Origin: Suillus spraguei
Taxonomy: Eukaryota; Basidiomycota; Agaricomycetes; Boletales; Suillaceae
Length of the DNA: 64,000 nucleotides
Reading direction: 5' to 3'
Assembly (NCBI GenBank): GCA_016800925.1
Contig: JABCPU010000001.1
Coordinates: 434,001 to 498,000, forward strand
The position numbers and the translations under genes were made by a program. Within the stretch, counting starts at the first letter, position 1, and every line of letters begins with the position of its first letter. Below, in pieces: positions 1-10,841 of this stretch. Below the pieces are notes generated by a model. The model worked only from the letters and a program-made list of their open reading frames with translations, did no database searches and was not told the DNA's origin.

Positions 1-749
1 CACTACAAGCAGTGATTTTACCAACCTTGAGACTCAGTATGCCGCTGTGTCGCCACCTAATTCGCCTTCGCAGAGCAATGCCGGTAGTGCTACATATCCA
101 TCGTGCCCTCAACAGAACTCAAGCTGGCTTGCCTCCAACACTCTTCCTCCCACACCTAACTTTGCTGCTTGCCAGTGTCTCGAAAACGATCTCAGTTGCC
201 AATTTACACCTTCGACCAGTAATTACACGGCAATCGTTGGATCGTTGCTAGATTACGCGTGCGGCCTCATTGGACAAGCTGGCGGATCTTGCAGCGCGAT
301 TTCTTCCAACGGGACAACAGGACAATATGGCGAGGTATCTGGATGTGACCCTAGTAAGTTCATGATGTGAGAATCCTGCACAGCGCAAGCCCTGATCATT
401 TCTCATAGCCATAATGTTGTCCTATGTGATGAGCGACTACTACATCGCAAACGGGGCCAATGCTCAAGCGTGTAGCTTTGGTGGGAACGGGACCGTCAAT
501 AGCAAGGCACCGTCCAGTGCCAGCGCTGCAAATGCCGCGGCATCGTCTTGTCTCGCAAGTGCTACGGGCACATCTGTCCCCACTCTCCCTGCAGGAGCCC
601 TGAGTCCCTCATCATCATCGAGCTCGGGTAGCGGAAGTGGTAGTTCACATAACGCCGCATCAGTTGTTCTCGCTGATGCTAGGACCCTAATGGGTATGGG
701 AGTCCTTGTTGCAGCTGCTATCGCTAGTGGACTCTGGACCATAGCGTGA
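1..749 (+). CDS. GH72 1,3-beta-glucanosyltransferase, C-terminal part (partial at 5' end)
   Basis: Reading frame is open from base 2, so the gene begins before the window. One intron (354-408, GTAAGT...ATAG) joins exon 2-353 to 409-749 in phase. The product carries a cysteine-rich X8/CBM43 module (CPQQNSSW, CQCLENDLSC, DYACG, SGCDPT, QACSFGG), then a Ser/Gly-rich linker and a hydrophobic C-terminal tail ending in WTIA, as expected for GPI anchoring. This combination is characteristic of Gas/Gel enzymes, which elongate and branch beta-1,3-glucan at the outer face of the plasma membrane. The catalytic GH72 domain would lie upstream and is not visible. A stand-alone X8 protein is the alternative. 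The family call rests on the X8 module and tail only. Confidence 0.85.
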
Positions 750-1019
750 GGACCCTTCTCGAATTTTATTTATATTACGGACTTTTGTATAAATGGATGG
801 TTTTTATGTACATATATTTGTACATCCATCTAACTACAATACTCCTCTTATGTAATATGTGTTATTTTTTATATTCTGAAAGTCTCAGACTCGGCAGCAA
901 CCAGGCAGGACGACTGGGCCGTTTGTTTAAACATGTTTTGTCTAATTGTGGCAGAGTTTGTTTGTATCTGACATGCTCTGTTGATCCCCTGAAAATATTT
1001 TTGCACCAGTACCTCCAAG

Positions 1020-2834
1020 ATGGCTGCATCACCGCTAGCAGCACAAGACACCAATGACAAATGGGGCTTCGGTGAAGACCCAGATAATATGGGACCTATG
1101 TCCAGTGCTGACCCCCTCGTCGACGACGCGCCTCTGGCAGCAGACGAGACGACTTCTGGGCAAATGGCCAGCGGCTCCAGTCATAAACGTACCTCCAGCG
1201 GTGACAATGGTGCTTCTGGCAGCAAAACCGACTCCGGTCGCGAAAAGATATCCAAGGTGCTTAGGTCTCCTCTTATTCTTGTTGAATCCTCCGCTAGCTT
1301 GGATCTCTACCGGCTGCGCAATGATCTTGTCTCCTGACTATGATACTGGGCGATTAGTTGGTTCTGCGACTAAGCGACTTGCTACACCTGTCCCTGGTCG
1401 CTCAACCCTCACGTCGAAATTTTGCGTGCAAATTCCTCTGTTCGCTGGTCTTGCCCTTGTCTTCTCGCTGTTCTGATTCGCTTCATTGTCTGGCCTCATG
1501 TTGAACACATTGTGCTGCACAGCCGAACAAAGTATACATTGGCGGGTTACCAGACCATACACGCCAAGAGGACCTTCAAAGCTGTTTTGGAAAGATTGGA
1601 AGGATCACGCATATCGAATTGAAGTTCGTTGTTTAATTTCGCTTGGGGAGTTGGTTTTTTTACTCAACGTCTGTCGTATAGAATCGGTTACGGTTTTGTC
1701 GTAAGTTATTACTGCGTCTAGTCGCATTGGTCACCTCATGGAGGCTCGTGGTAGGAATTTGACAGCCGCGAGGCTGCGGAAGAAAGTGTTGCCAAATACA
1801 ATGAAGGGTACTTCATGGGTAACAAAATACGAGTGGAGCTTTCCCACGGTCGTGGACGCGCTACCAGGCGGTCTGATGATCCCGGCGCTTGCTTCAGATG
1901 CGGTGAAACTGGCCATTGGGCCAGGTACGTAGTTAATGGTCACGGTCATTTGTTGCTCACGGCTTTGCAAATAGGGAATGCCCTCGTTTACAATCGTGAG
2001 TTTTTATCTTAACAACTGCTGTCAAGACTACTTACTCTTCACTAGGCGTCCTCCTAGGGGTTCTTCTCACGAGGTGGGGTTGATTGAACGATTGCCACCT
2101 AGGGATTACTTGCCTCCTAGAGACTTTGGTCCCCCGGCGCGATACCCTCCTCCACAGGATGCGAGGTACTATGACTATGCGCCGCTGCCTCCTGGCAGAG
2201 ATTTTCGGCGTCCCCTCTCGCCTATAAGGGACCAGAGAGATTATCTACCGGGGCCGCCTCCACGCCCGCGCGATTATGATGATTATAGAATGAGGGGACC
2301 TGCGCCGCCACCTCCTTCCCGGTATGATCGCCTTTATGACAGGGATGCACCACCGAGAGCCTATCCTCCGCCAAGGGACTTTGACCGGTATGAAAGGCGT
2401 CCTCCATCGGATGATAGGTACCCTTCCACGAATTCCAGGCCCAGAACACCTCCTGGTCCCCCTCCTCGCCGCGATGATTACGATAGACCACTCCGGTATG
2501 ACCCGACTTCTTGTATCGTGGTTGAAGTCTCATTATCTCCAAGGGATTACATTCCTAGGCCATTTACACCGCCTCTGCGCCAATCAGATTACCCTCGTTC
2601 TCCTGAGCAGCCTCGCTATCGGTGAGTCCTTTATTGCATCATATCTTCGTAATTCCTCATGTAATCAGAAGTCGGCGCTCAATGAGTCCTCCACCCCGCT
2701 CCGCGCATTACGATGCCTACCCTGGCGCCAATGGATATTCTGGCGACAGATCTGCTCTTCCGAGGGACGACAAGCGTGTCAGAGACTATCCCCCTCGCCG
2801 TGACGCCCCGGAAGTTGGTTATAGGAGAGTCTAA
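1020..2834 (+). CDS. SR-type RNA-binding protein (RRM + CCHC zinc knuckle + Pro/Arg/Asp-Tyr-rich tail)
   Basis: Seven exons close in phase: 1020-1256, 1523-1623, 1682-1700, 1755-1924, 1975-1995, 2046-2621, 2669-2834 (429 aa). Exon 2 opens the RRM with RNP2 KVYIGGLP. RNP1 (IGYGFVEF) is assembled from exons 2-4, followed by GYFMGNKIRVEL. A complete zinc knuckle, CFRCGETGHWAREC (CX2CX4HX4C), spans exons 4-5. The tail is rich in Pro, Arg and DY/RDY motifs and ends with SRRSMSPPPRS. This order matches the SRSF7/RSZ class of splicing and mRNA-export factors, so a nuclear role in pre-mRNA splicing is likely. Exons 3 and 5 are microexons of 19 and 21 nt. The first exon, an acidic Ser-rich leader, and its weak donor (GTGCTT, 266-bp intron) are the least certain part. 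A 48-bp stretch inside exon 6 (from about 2494) also looks like an optional in-frame intron. Confidence 0.85.
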
Positions 2835-3765
2835 CATGTTCTTTTTACTGGGCAACTTTGTCTGTTGAAAATTATTTATGTCATGTCCCGTTTTGTATAT
2901 CTTTTATATACTTACATGTAGCTTTTTTTCCTGTTTGTCCCTTTCCGTTTGCCATTCCGCTTGCTTTGTTTGGCAGATACAATCATCTTGGCTTAGATTC
3001 TGATTATCTGATAGTAATGCTCACTGTTATTCTGCTATTGACCATTGCTCGCTACCATGGGGTGCGCACCCCTGCCTTGTCAAGCAGTGCGTCAAGAGGT
3101 TACTTAGTACGAGGGGATCTCAGTAAAGCTGTACGGGATCTAGAGTAACTCAGTAACATGTGTGATACACCACGCACAAAAAAGACGGCTGCAGCAATGT
3201 CATAGCTGAAGGCTCGTCATTCTAGCAACCGTCACGTTTCCTGGTGAATTTATTCCCGCTACCATAAGAGAGTGGGTTATATCATGTTTTGCTGCTGGGG
3301 CCTCATTCAAATCGGTCGTCTTCCTGCGTCTGTTGCTTTTGACCTTGAATCGTAGTCTTCTCTCGTCTTCTTCGATTGCTCGTTCGCTCGGCCATTTGGG
3401 CCCAAGTTCGCATTTCGCTGAAATTCTCATGGCCTCAGTGATTCATTGCCGTGCTCGATGTCGAGTTCGGGGTCGTGTGTGGTCTCGATTTTATGTTTGG
3501 GATGAACTGCATTGCTGTGTGGCCACCGTTTTGTGAGAAGACGAGACTCCGTCTCTAATTCTCCATGACCAAGGTGGTGATAGTGTCTCATTGTCCTCGT
3601 TCTTGAGTATCTCCTGATTGCGACCTTCTGTGTTTCCAGAAACTTCATGTATACCTGGTTGTAATGTCAATCATATTGAATGATGGTGAATTCGGATCAT
3701 ATCAATCTTCGTCCCTCGTCAGGGCAATTTTATTGTCTCGTAGACGTTCAGACTCCAACTTTATC
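2835..3765. other. Intergenic, no gene seen
   Basis: This AT- and T-rich stretch downstream of the SR-type gene holds only short ORFs without recognisable domains or codon character. Its beginning is probably the 3' UTR of that gene. Confidence 0.5.
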
Positions 3766-3769
3766 GTTC

Positions 3770-4725
3770 ATGTCATCTTTTTCGGTCTGGGCCCCATAAT
3801 TTTTCAACTTTATAAGCAAAATTTGTTTCTCTTGGACTACACAGGTTTCAAACCTGCTGAACCACAGTTTTTTTTTCTATCGGAACACACTTTGACATTC
3901 ATTCATGATGGTTTCTTTAAAAGTTCATCATCATAACAGGTCTTAGCCAGGTGGTTACCACAACAGAATCAAAATCTGTTTCTCTTGGACTGGGCAGGAT
4001 CGAAACCTGCCGACGACGAGGTTTTTGCTATCGGAACACACCTTGACATTCACTCATGGATGGTTTCTTTGCGGGTTCACCGTAACTGGTCTTAGCCAGA
4101 TGGTGGCTACAACAGAATCAAAATCTGTTTCTCTTGGACTGTGCAGGATTAAAACCTGCTGACGCCGAGGTTTTTTCTATCGGAACACACCCTGATATTC
4201 ACTCATGGGTGATTTCTTTACAACTTCAGCGTCACTAATCCAGCCTGGTTGTTGTTAGAACAGAATCAAAATCTGTTTCTCTTGGACTGTGCAGGATTCA
4301 AACCTGTGGACGCCGAGGTTTTTTGTATCAGAACACACCTTGATATTCACTCATGGGTGATTTCTTTACAACTTCAGCGTCACTGATCCAGCCTGGTTGT
4401 TGTTACAACAAAATCAAAATCTGTTTATCTTAGACTGTACAGGTTCGAAACCTGCCGATGACGGGGTTTTTTTTTCTATCAGAATACGCCATGATATTCA
4501 CTCATGGGTGATCTCTTTAGAAGTTCACCATAACTGGGCTTGGCCAGGTGGTTGCTACAACAGAATCAAAATCTGTTTATCTTGGACTGTGTAGGTTCGA
4601 AACTTACCAATGACAGCATTTTTTTCCAATCAGAACACACCTTGTCAATCATGAATAGTTTCTTTAGAGCTCCATCTTAACTCGTCTTAGCCCCTGTGCA
4701 AATTGTTGCAACATTAATATTTACT
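3770..4725 (+). repeat. Tandem array of about six tRNA-Leu(CAA)-like units, period about 149 bp
   Basis: The anticodon-arm motif CAGAATCAAAATCTG (stem CAGA/TCTG, loop ATCAAAA, anticodon CAA) begins at 3964, 4113, 4261, 4409 (one mismatch) and 4561. A degenerate copy lies near 3812 and a remnant near 4690-4725. Upstream in most units is an A-box-like TAGCCAGGTGG. Downstream is a TPsiC-like arm, GCAGG...CCTGC, with a B-box-like GGTTCGAAACC in two units and variants in the others. A run of five to nine T follows, as in RNA polymerase III terminators. About 70 bp of conserved flank (CGGAACACACCTTGA, TTCACTCATGG) completes each unit. Acceptor-stem pairing is poor (about 5 of 7 in the best unit), so these are more likely tRNA-derived repeats or pseudo-tRNAs than working tRNAs. 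Pol III transcription is possible but unproven. Confidence 0.7.
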
Positions 4726-5363
4726 CCATGGCGAGTCGTACTTTCGGACACGCATTCGAAACACTAATTATATTGGGTGTCGTGACTCGTGAGGCTGCCG
4801 CAGGTTTTATGCGTGTAGTTCCTCTTCGAGCTTAGTCAATTGCATATTGGATGAATTGGTGTCTGCAGACGTGTTTGCGATATCATGCGCTGATCTGTGG
4901 ACCACTGGTTTGCAGTGATTTTAGAATGCACTCATGATTAAGAAGAACTTTGCAGCATTCTTTGCTGTTGGGGCACATATGAAGGCGGTGAATATATAGT
5001 ACAACACGTGAACGAATCCGTCGTTCATGAATTCCGCTGGAACTATCTGTCTGCAGTGCCCCCAGACTTTGCCGCAGTAGTATCCTCAGAGTGGCCATTC
5101 CCCGAATGTCCTCAGACTTCCAGGTCCCACTGAATCTGAATGTTGTTGAGCGGTTGGTCTCAGCTGTGAATCATATTGTTCTGGTGACGAACGAAGACGA
5201 CTGGATATTGTTGAGTTGTTGCTTTCAGTCTTGAATCGTGTTCAGCAGGTGTTGGCAATTACATTTCAGGTGTCGCCGAACAAAGTTGATGTGGGTATCG
5301 TCGAGCCATTTGAAGGGGATTCCTGCCCCTGGGGTACTGTACCATCATACCGCATGCCATTGG
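4726..5363. other. Intergenic, no gene seen
   Basis: No supported gene. It may contain further eroded sequence from the CHAT relic that follows on the minus strand, but I could not align any motif here. Confidence 0.4.
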
Positions 5364-6700
5364 TCATACAAACTGTGACGTATGGCTAACGAACTGGTTA
5401 GCCGGTTCGAGCTTCCTCAAACTGAGACTGCTACTTAACACGCAACCGAGTGCACCCTGCACTGTTGCTTCGTTTCCCTCAAGTGATGTGAAGAACAACA
5501 CGATGGACTCGATACGCCGAACCATGGCAAGTAACTCAGGAGCCACGGATAAGAGTTCCTTCCCTCTGCCCAGGTTCACTTGACCAACGGCAACAAGATG
5601 TCGCGTGGGCACATCCTGAGAAACCCACTGTCTTTCCCGAATCAGCGTCACCAAAATGAGGGTGTAGTAAGAGGATATGTAGATGAGACAAACTTCGGAT
5701 CTTCTTCTCATATAGTCCTGTTGTATGTATAGGAAGTGGTGTGAACTCAGGTGCCTGAGCCTACCACCTTCCGGAGGTCAGAAAAATAGTGGAGGAAGGA
5801 GAAAACACGAAAAGTCAGATACCAGCACTTACTGTGCGAAGCGTACCAACTGGGTCCATAACACTGCACGACCTTGCTTTGCCATTTTCACAGCAGTGGT
5901 AAAAGCGCCACAACGAACACTGCATGATAAAACATCCGTGAAAGGAAAAGAAGTAGGCTTGACAATATTGAAGCGGCATGAGCAAGACGACAAAAGCCTG
6001 GGTAACATACTGATGAAGGCATTTCAATGCGGCCTGATATATAAGCAACGCTTCATCTCCTCGACCTCGGAGACGGCCCATGATTTTGCAGCACTGAGAT
6101 CCTTACGAGAAGCTGCACGAAATAGGTGGGAGAGTTGATACAGCCTAAATGCCTCATCCAGGTCGGACGGCACGCCCGCTGGCTGGTTGTATTTGTCTAT
6201 GCTGAAGGCAAGTTTGTTGAGAGACGGATTTGATGAGAATGACTGAGTACTACATAGTGCGGCCTGATGGAGTTTAATAACCTCATCAAAGCCAGACGGT
6301 ATGCTGGAGTCTGTCAATTGACTATTGTGTATGCTGAGATTGGTGAGCGGACCTGCGTGAAATAGGCGGCGATGATTGAGGACATGAGAGCGTTCCGTGA
6401 AGAACAAGCTATGCGAACGGTCGGTGAAGATCGGTCACTGGCAAGCTTACAAAAGTTTACGGTCAAAAGTTAAGTGAAGCTGTGCCCAAGTCCTGCAGAC
6501 GTCGGCCGACTCGGAACACCGCGGGTAGACTGGGTGGACGCCGGGGTGGTAGTAGTCACGCAGAAGCTGAAGAGAAAAGGATTTACTGGTGAATAAATTA
6601 GTGATGGCCAAGATGATAAGGCTCGAAGGAAAGGAAGCGAAAAGAAACTCTGTGATCGGTAGCATGCGTACTACTAGGTATCGCAATCGTATCGCCAACA
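5364..6700 (-). pseudogene. TPR-CHAT protein relic
   Basis: Minus-strand fragments in shifting frames follow the order of fungal TPR-CHAT proteins. Around 6150-6330 there are TPR-like pieces (PSLNKLAF, PSDLDEAFRLYQ). Around 6000-6100 comes the linker AAKSWAVSEVEE and LIYQAALKCL. At 5880-5950 a different frame gives CSVRCGAFTTAV then KQGRAVLWT, a signature region that precedes CHAT domains. At 5450-5600 is IGQ-like VGQVNLGRGKELLSVAPEL and TSLEGNEATVQGAL, the start of a CHAT-type peptidase fold. Frames are broken between these blocks and the catalytic His/Cys segment was not found, so this is read as a dead copy. CHAT proteins are caspase-related and often act in NLR-like systems. Confidence 0.6.
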
Positions 6701-6936
6701 ATGTGAGCGTCTCAAAAGAGGTACGAGGTGTCCAGACTTAGAGGGCCAAAAGAGAGGTGGAGAGGATCCAATGGGAATCCAGGGAAGTGTGGCCGCAGGG
6801 CATTTTAGGTCACCAATTAGTAGACTCGGTGGCTAGCCTATAGGGTGTCTTACTAGACGCCATCAAACAGCAAATAACATAAAACTACTATCTAACAGAC
6901 CTTTATTGACTCGTTTTTCACGTCTCCTCCAACATC

Positions 6937-8008
6937 ATGCCAGTGCCCACTCGCTCAATATTCGATATCGTTTTCGGTGCGGTACAACGGGTTTCTCCAA
7001 CGCTTGCGGCGCAGTTACGCGCCTGTTGGCTCGCCTTATTCAGGGCCGCTGGGCTGGCAGGGCCTGAGCAGGCTATTCAGGCTGCAGCAACAGACTTCAT
7101 GACTGTTGAGGAGGTCGCAACAACATTTAACCTCCAATTGAAACTTGAAGGAAACCAACTGAGCCCTTCTCATCGCTGGGCCATTGAAGAGGAGGTGCCA
7201 AATGACAGGCCACCTAACGAGACCGTGACCTCCGCTGATGTCGTTAAGTATACTAGTCACTGTTTCTGCCAGTGAGTCTGATCTCTGATACTCAACTTGG
7301 ACAGAACTATTGTTATCTCTTTACATCAAGCTCTTTTTGCGAGGCAGTGAGGCCATTTGCCGACTAGCAATAGATCTTGTTATTCTAGGGGTATTCTCAG
7401 TTCTGGTAGGTTTCTCTCATCTCATATCTTGTATCAATTTCAATATCTTGACAGAGACGCTCGGAGACTGCCGTACAGAGATGTCAGGGGAGGTTGGCTT
7501 CACGCACCCGCTGATATCTTCTACCTTCCGCAATACAACCATCCGAGGTCGTGTTGACTACGGAATCGGCTGTGCGCTCCCCAACATACTGACTCCCAAT
7601 GCCCGCCGACAACGTTTTCAATCACTCATCCTCCTTCTTGAAGCTAAAGCGGACGGCACTGCAGCTACTGCACTACCTCAACTCATAGTTTATCTCGCAT
7701 CCATTCGTCAGCTGCGAGAAGCGCGTGGAAGAGCCGACACACCAGTGTATGGCGTCGCATCCGACGGCTTCAAATGGATTTTCGTCACAATCACCCATTC
7801 GGGACTCATCAAAGTCAGCAAATCCTTTACTGCCTCTCCCGAGGGCCTGAAGAATCTCTTGGAATGTCTGAGATATATGGTCGAGATCGCGACGTCGAAG
7901 TCGCCAAATGCAATACCAGAGATCACTAGTACAGTTGAGGGGCAAGGCGACATAGATGTCAGTGATACTAGCTTGGACATGAATCAGAGTCATAAGACTG
8001 ATGATTGA
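6937..8008 (+). CDS. PD-(D/E)XK nuclease-like protein
   Basis: The last exon (about 7455-8008) is well supported. It contains GRVDYGIG, then LLLEAKADG about 30 residues later, then ALPQLIVYLASIR and YGVASDGFKW. The D...ExK spacing and the following helix and strand resemble the PD-(D/E)XK fold seen in restriction-like enzymes and in the nuclease domains of fungal and oomycete Crinkler-type proteins. The first exon starts at ATG 6937 (MPVPTRSIFDIVF) and runs to about 7247-7271. A middle microexon (about 7368-7405) fits the phases but is a guess. No signal peptide is apparent. The function could be DNA cleavage or a non-catalytic derivative. It sits alone among relics, which suggests an accessory role. 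The fold assignment is inferred from a short motif. Confidence 0.55.
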
Positions 8009-8229
8009 GATAATTCTATGATTGAGTAAATTCGTAGTTGGTCTTGTTAAAGAGTTTGGTATTCCACCCTTCGTCATCATTCGCTGCTCGGATAGTCCCG
8101 ACTACATATAAATACCTATGTCATAGACTATCCTCTCTTTGTCGTCTCCCGCCATGTCGTAGACACTAGAAACAGCGCCGTTCTCCAGCTCTAACAGGTC
8201 TGTTCAAATTTGTACCTTTAGTGTCTTTG
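8009..8229. other. Intergenic between convergent units
   Basis: This is a short spacer between the nuclease-like gene and the minus-strand WD40 relic. Nothing is recognised in it. Confidence 0.4.
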
Positions 8230-8680
8230 GGGTACGCAGCTTCGTAGGCCACCTGCAACTCGTCATTTCACTGTGGAATGCCAGTCACCAAGAACCAGAC
8301 GCAATGCGAGCACCATCTGTGAGAACAAAACTGAGTTAACCGCTAGACTGTGGCCCTGCTGGGGTTCACCCGATGACTGTCCCATCGCTGCACCCCAGTG
8401 TTATCCGCCAAACCAGACGCGATGCGAGTACCATCCGGTGAGAACGAGATTGACGAAACCACTCCAGTGTGCCCCCCGCAAGGGATCATCCACTGGGGAT
8501 AAGGTAGAATAGGTTTCCTTGATGTATCCGCATGCGAGCGCGCCCACTCGAAGAGTTCATCGGCTTTTGCAGCGAGAATTGCAAGATATTGTTGCCTCGA
8601 AAATTTGATAGTTCTTTCAGCTCCTCCGACACGAAGGCGTGGGTGTCGCGCTCCACGTGGAATAGCGTCCATGGACAACT
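8230..8680 (-). pseudogene. WD40-repeat relic
   Basis: On the minus strand, 8343-8678 encodes one clear WD40 repeat: GHTGVVSSISFSPDGTRIAS followed by DNTGVQRWDS. Past a stop, a second repeat can be followed only by changing frames (AMGQSSGEPQQGHS, AVNSVLFS, DGARIASGSW). WD40 repeats of this type (SFSPDGTRI) are typical of the C-termini of fungal NACHT-WD40 receptors. No NACHT P-loop was found upstream, so either this is an eroded tail of such a gene or the terminal part of the unrecognised gene at 8757-10806. Confidence 0.55.
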
Positions 8681-8756
8681 GTAGAATATGATCAGCATCT
8701 TCAAAGTCCTTTTCGATATTAGGGAGCAGGATGAGAATCCAGAAGTTGGAAAGGAG

Positions 8757-10806
8757 TTAGGTGATTTTGGGAAGCCCTCTGTCCTCCTTCTCTTCATCGA
8801 GGGATTCTTGCAATGATGAGAGGATGTCGAGCTGGTCGTGTACCAGATTCACTGTGAAACACCGCCAGTCAAAAAGAGTAATTACCGATATCCAGATATC
8901 CAAAGACTTACGATCCAATTTCGCAATTGTTGGCTCCTTTTTCTGAGTCTCAAAGGCGACTTCAAGCTCAGCGTGCTCTTTCCGTGAAGAATCCAACTGA
9001 TCGACTGTCCCGTTAAGATGTTGTTGTAGTGTAATCGCAGCTTCCAGATTGTGAACGATCGGCCACAGTACACCAGAACTCCTCGAGGCCGCATTACAAT
9101 ACCAGCTTTTCTCGATGTGCGGTCATATAGTCCGCTTCGAACCGTGTCTTCATATTAGTGTCATCTAGTGGCAGGTCCTGGAGGACAAGTATACAGCTGG
9201 CATCGGCTTCGTTCTTCTTGATTTATTTCGACTCCCGTTGTAACTGCAGCTTTAAATCTGTCATCGTTGTCCTTTTAATGGCATCATCTAGCTATTAAGA
9301 CTTGAAAAGAGTCGCTTCTGAGCTCTTCCTCAGTGAGCTCATCGTCGTTTCCCGAAGGCTCTGTCGCCTGCGTTCCGTCTTCAATGTAGTGGGTGCCCAA
9401 TGCGAAGTCAGTTCCATCTCGCACATACGCTCCGATAGAGCTCCAATATCTCAGCATCCTTCTTGCACTCCTCAGAAGTAATTTTTGAATTTCATGCCAG
9501 CTCGTCTTGTGACCCTTGACGTGTTGTTGAAGGTCAGCGCCCGTCTGAAATTCTTTGTTATACTTTTCCATGAATCAATCAACAATTCAATATGCGTATT
9601 AGCACCAAACTGACCCAATGTCAGCAATTACATCAGGCCATTGTCTGGGGATCACTCGCCGGCCATTGGACTTCCTAGTAGCGAAATCCACTATAGTAGA
9701 TCGGTAATAGGAGGCTCCGTCATTGAACATGATGAAAAGAAAGATCTATTCACGTCCATTGGTCAGAGCACTGCGGATGGCCTTTTTCCTGAGACGAGGT
9801 AGTAGTTTGGAAATGCGAACCTAAAAGCTGGCAGGATTCACTTACTGGAGATATTTTATACACGCATACATCTCACCTACTGCCTGAGCGATATGATCTG
9901 AGAGATTGTGGAGCTTGGCTTTCTTGACGAAGAAACCAGATGGCATAGGTAACGCCCTGAGGTAATCGAGTCGCGGGGATGTCATATATAAAGCTAAAGG
10001 AAACAATGACCTGGGAGATTGAGATAGGTCAAGCCAGACTTACGGACGTCGCATTTGTCCGCTACTATGGCGGTATAATCTACAAGTTCACCAAGGGTCC
10101 GCAAACTCGACAGGCTGATAGTCGTGGCTGGAACGACAACAACTTGTTCCATGTTGAGAATCATGGCCTTATTTAATGGTAGCATTGCAGATGCGCAGAA
10201 AGAAGAATGCATCAATCCATGCACGAGCAGTCGCTTTGGTCTAACGGAATATGAGAGTAGCGCAAAGCTTGACAGATTATTACCATACCGCCTTAGGAAC
10301 GAACTGACGATACATATTTATGGAAGACCAAAGTTCGTTCTGTCCGAGGAAAGTAGTCGCCGCGACGCGTTCATCAAGATTGGGCTTCAGGATAAGCTGA
10401 CCAGTAAACAAGATATTGAACTCAATCAAATCCGTCGCGGGGAAGGTAAAAAAAACTGTAGGAGTGACCCAGTGGAGAACCGTTTCGTAAGTCGAGTCAC
10501 ACCTTAGGCCCGATTCCAACAAAGAGATCACTGAGTCATCATAGTCGGGCATTGAGTCATATATGATCATATGACATTCGTTAGATGGAGCTGAAGTGGC
10601 GCGCACATGGCACTGACACGAATTTCGAGATCGCTGTAGAATGTGGCGAGCCTGAAGTCAAGCTGGGAATGAAACCTGGAGATGTACGTGCATATATATG
10701 CTACATCTATTCGGTATGTTGTCAATGGTGCTAAGTTATAACCAACTAGACCTGTCTGCACTAGGTTGAGGTATATATAGATTCTAATTGGCGCCGACAT
10801 TCTCAA
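8757..10806 (-). CDS. Unrecognised multi-exon gene (possibly decaying)
   Basis: A string of minus-strand open segments with plausible splice sites runs leftward: 10280-10606, 9994-10224 (TLGELVDYTAIVADKCD), about 9850-9985 (LDYLRALPMPSGFFVKKAKL), about 9768-9812 (LLPRLRKKAIRSALTNG), about 9630-9733 (ATRKSNGRRVIPRQWPDVI), 9284-9571 (KYNKEFQTGADLQQHVKGHK, then an acidic tail) and 8757-8996 (charged, coiled-coil-like, LVHDQLDILSSLQESLDEE). I do not recognise a domain. The last part is rich in heptad-like leucines. It may continue into the WD40 relic at 8230-8680, which would make it an N-terminal half of an NLR-like or WD40 protein. Exon joints were not verified and the true start is unknown. 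Confidence 0.35.
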
Positions 10807-10841
10807 CAGTCGAAGGTCCTTAGGACCTTCTCAATCGAGAA

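Noticed and set aside
2858..3148. Hydrophobic ORF downstream of the SR-type gene
   Set aside because: T-rich sequence produces hydrophobic codons by chance. It lies where the 3' UTR is expected.
3770..4725. CRISPR-like direct repeats
   Set aside because: The repeats are long, contiguous units without unique spacers, the flanking genome is eukaryotic, and no cas genes are present. The tRNA-like reading explains the conserved arms better.
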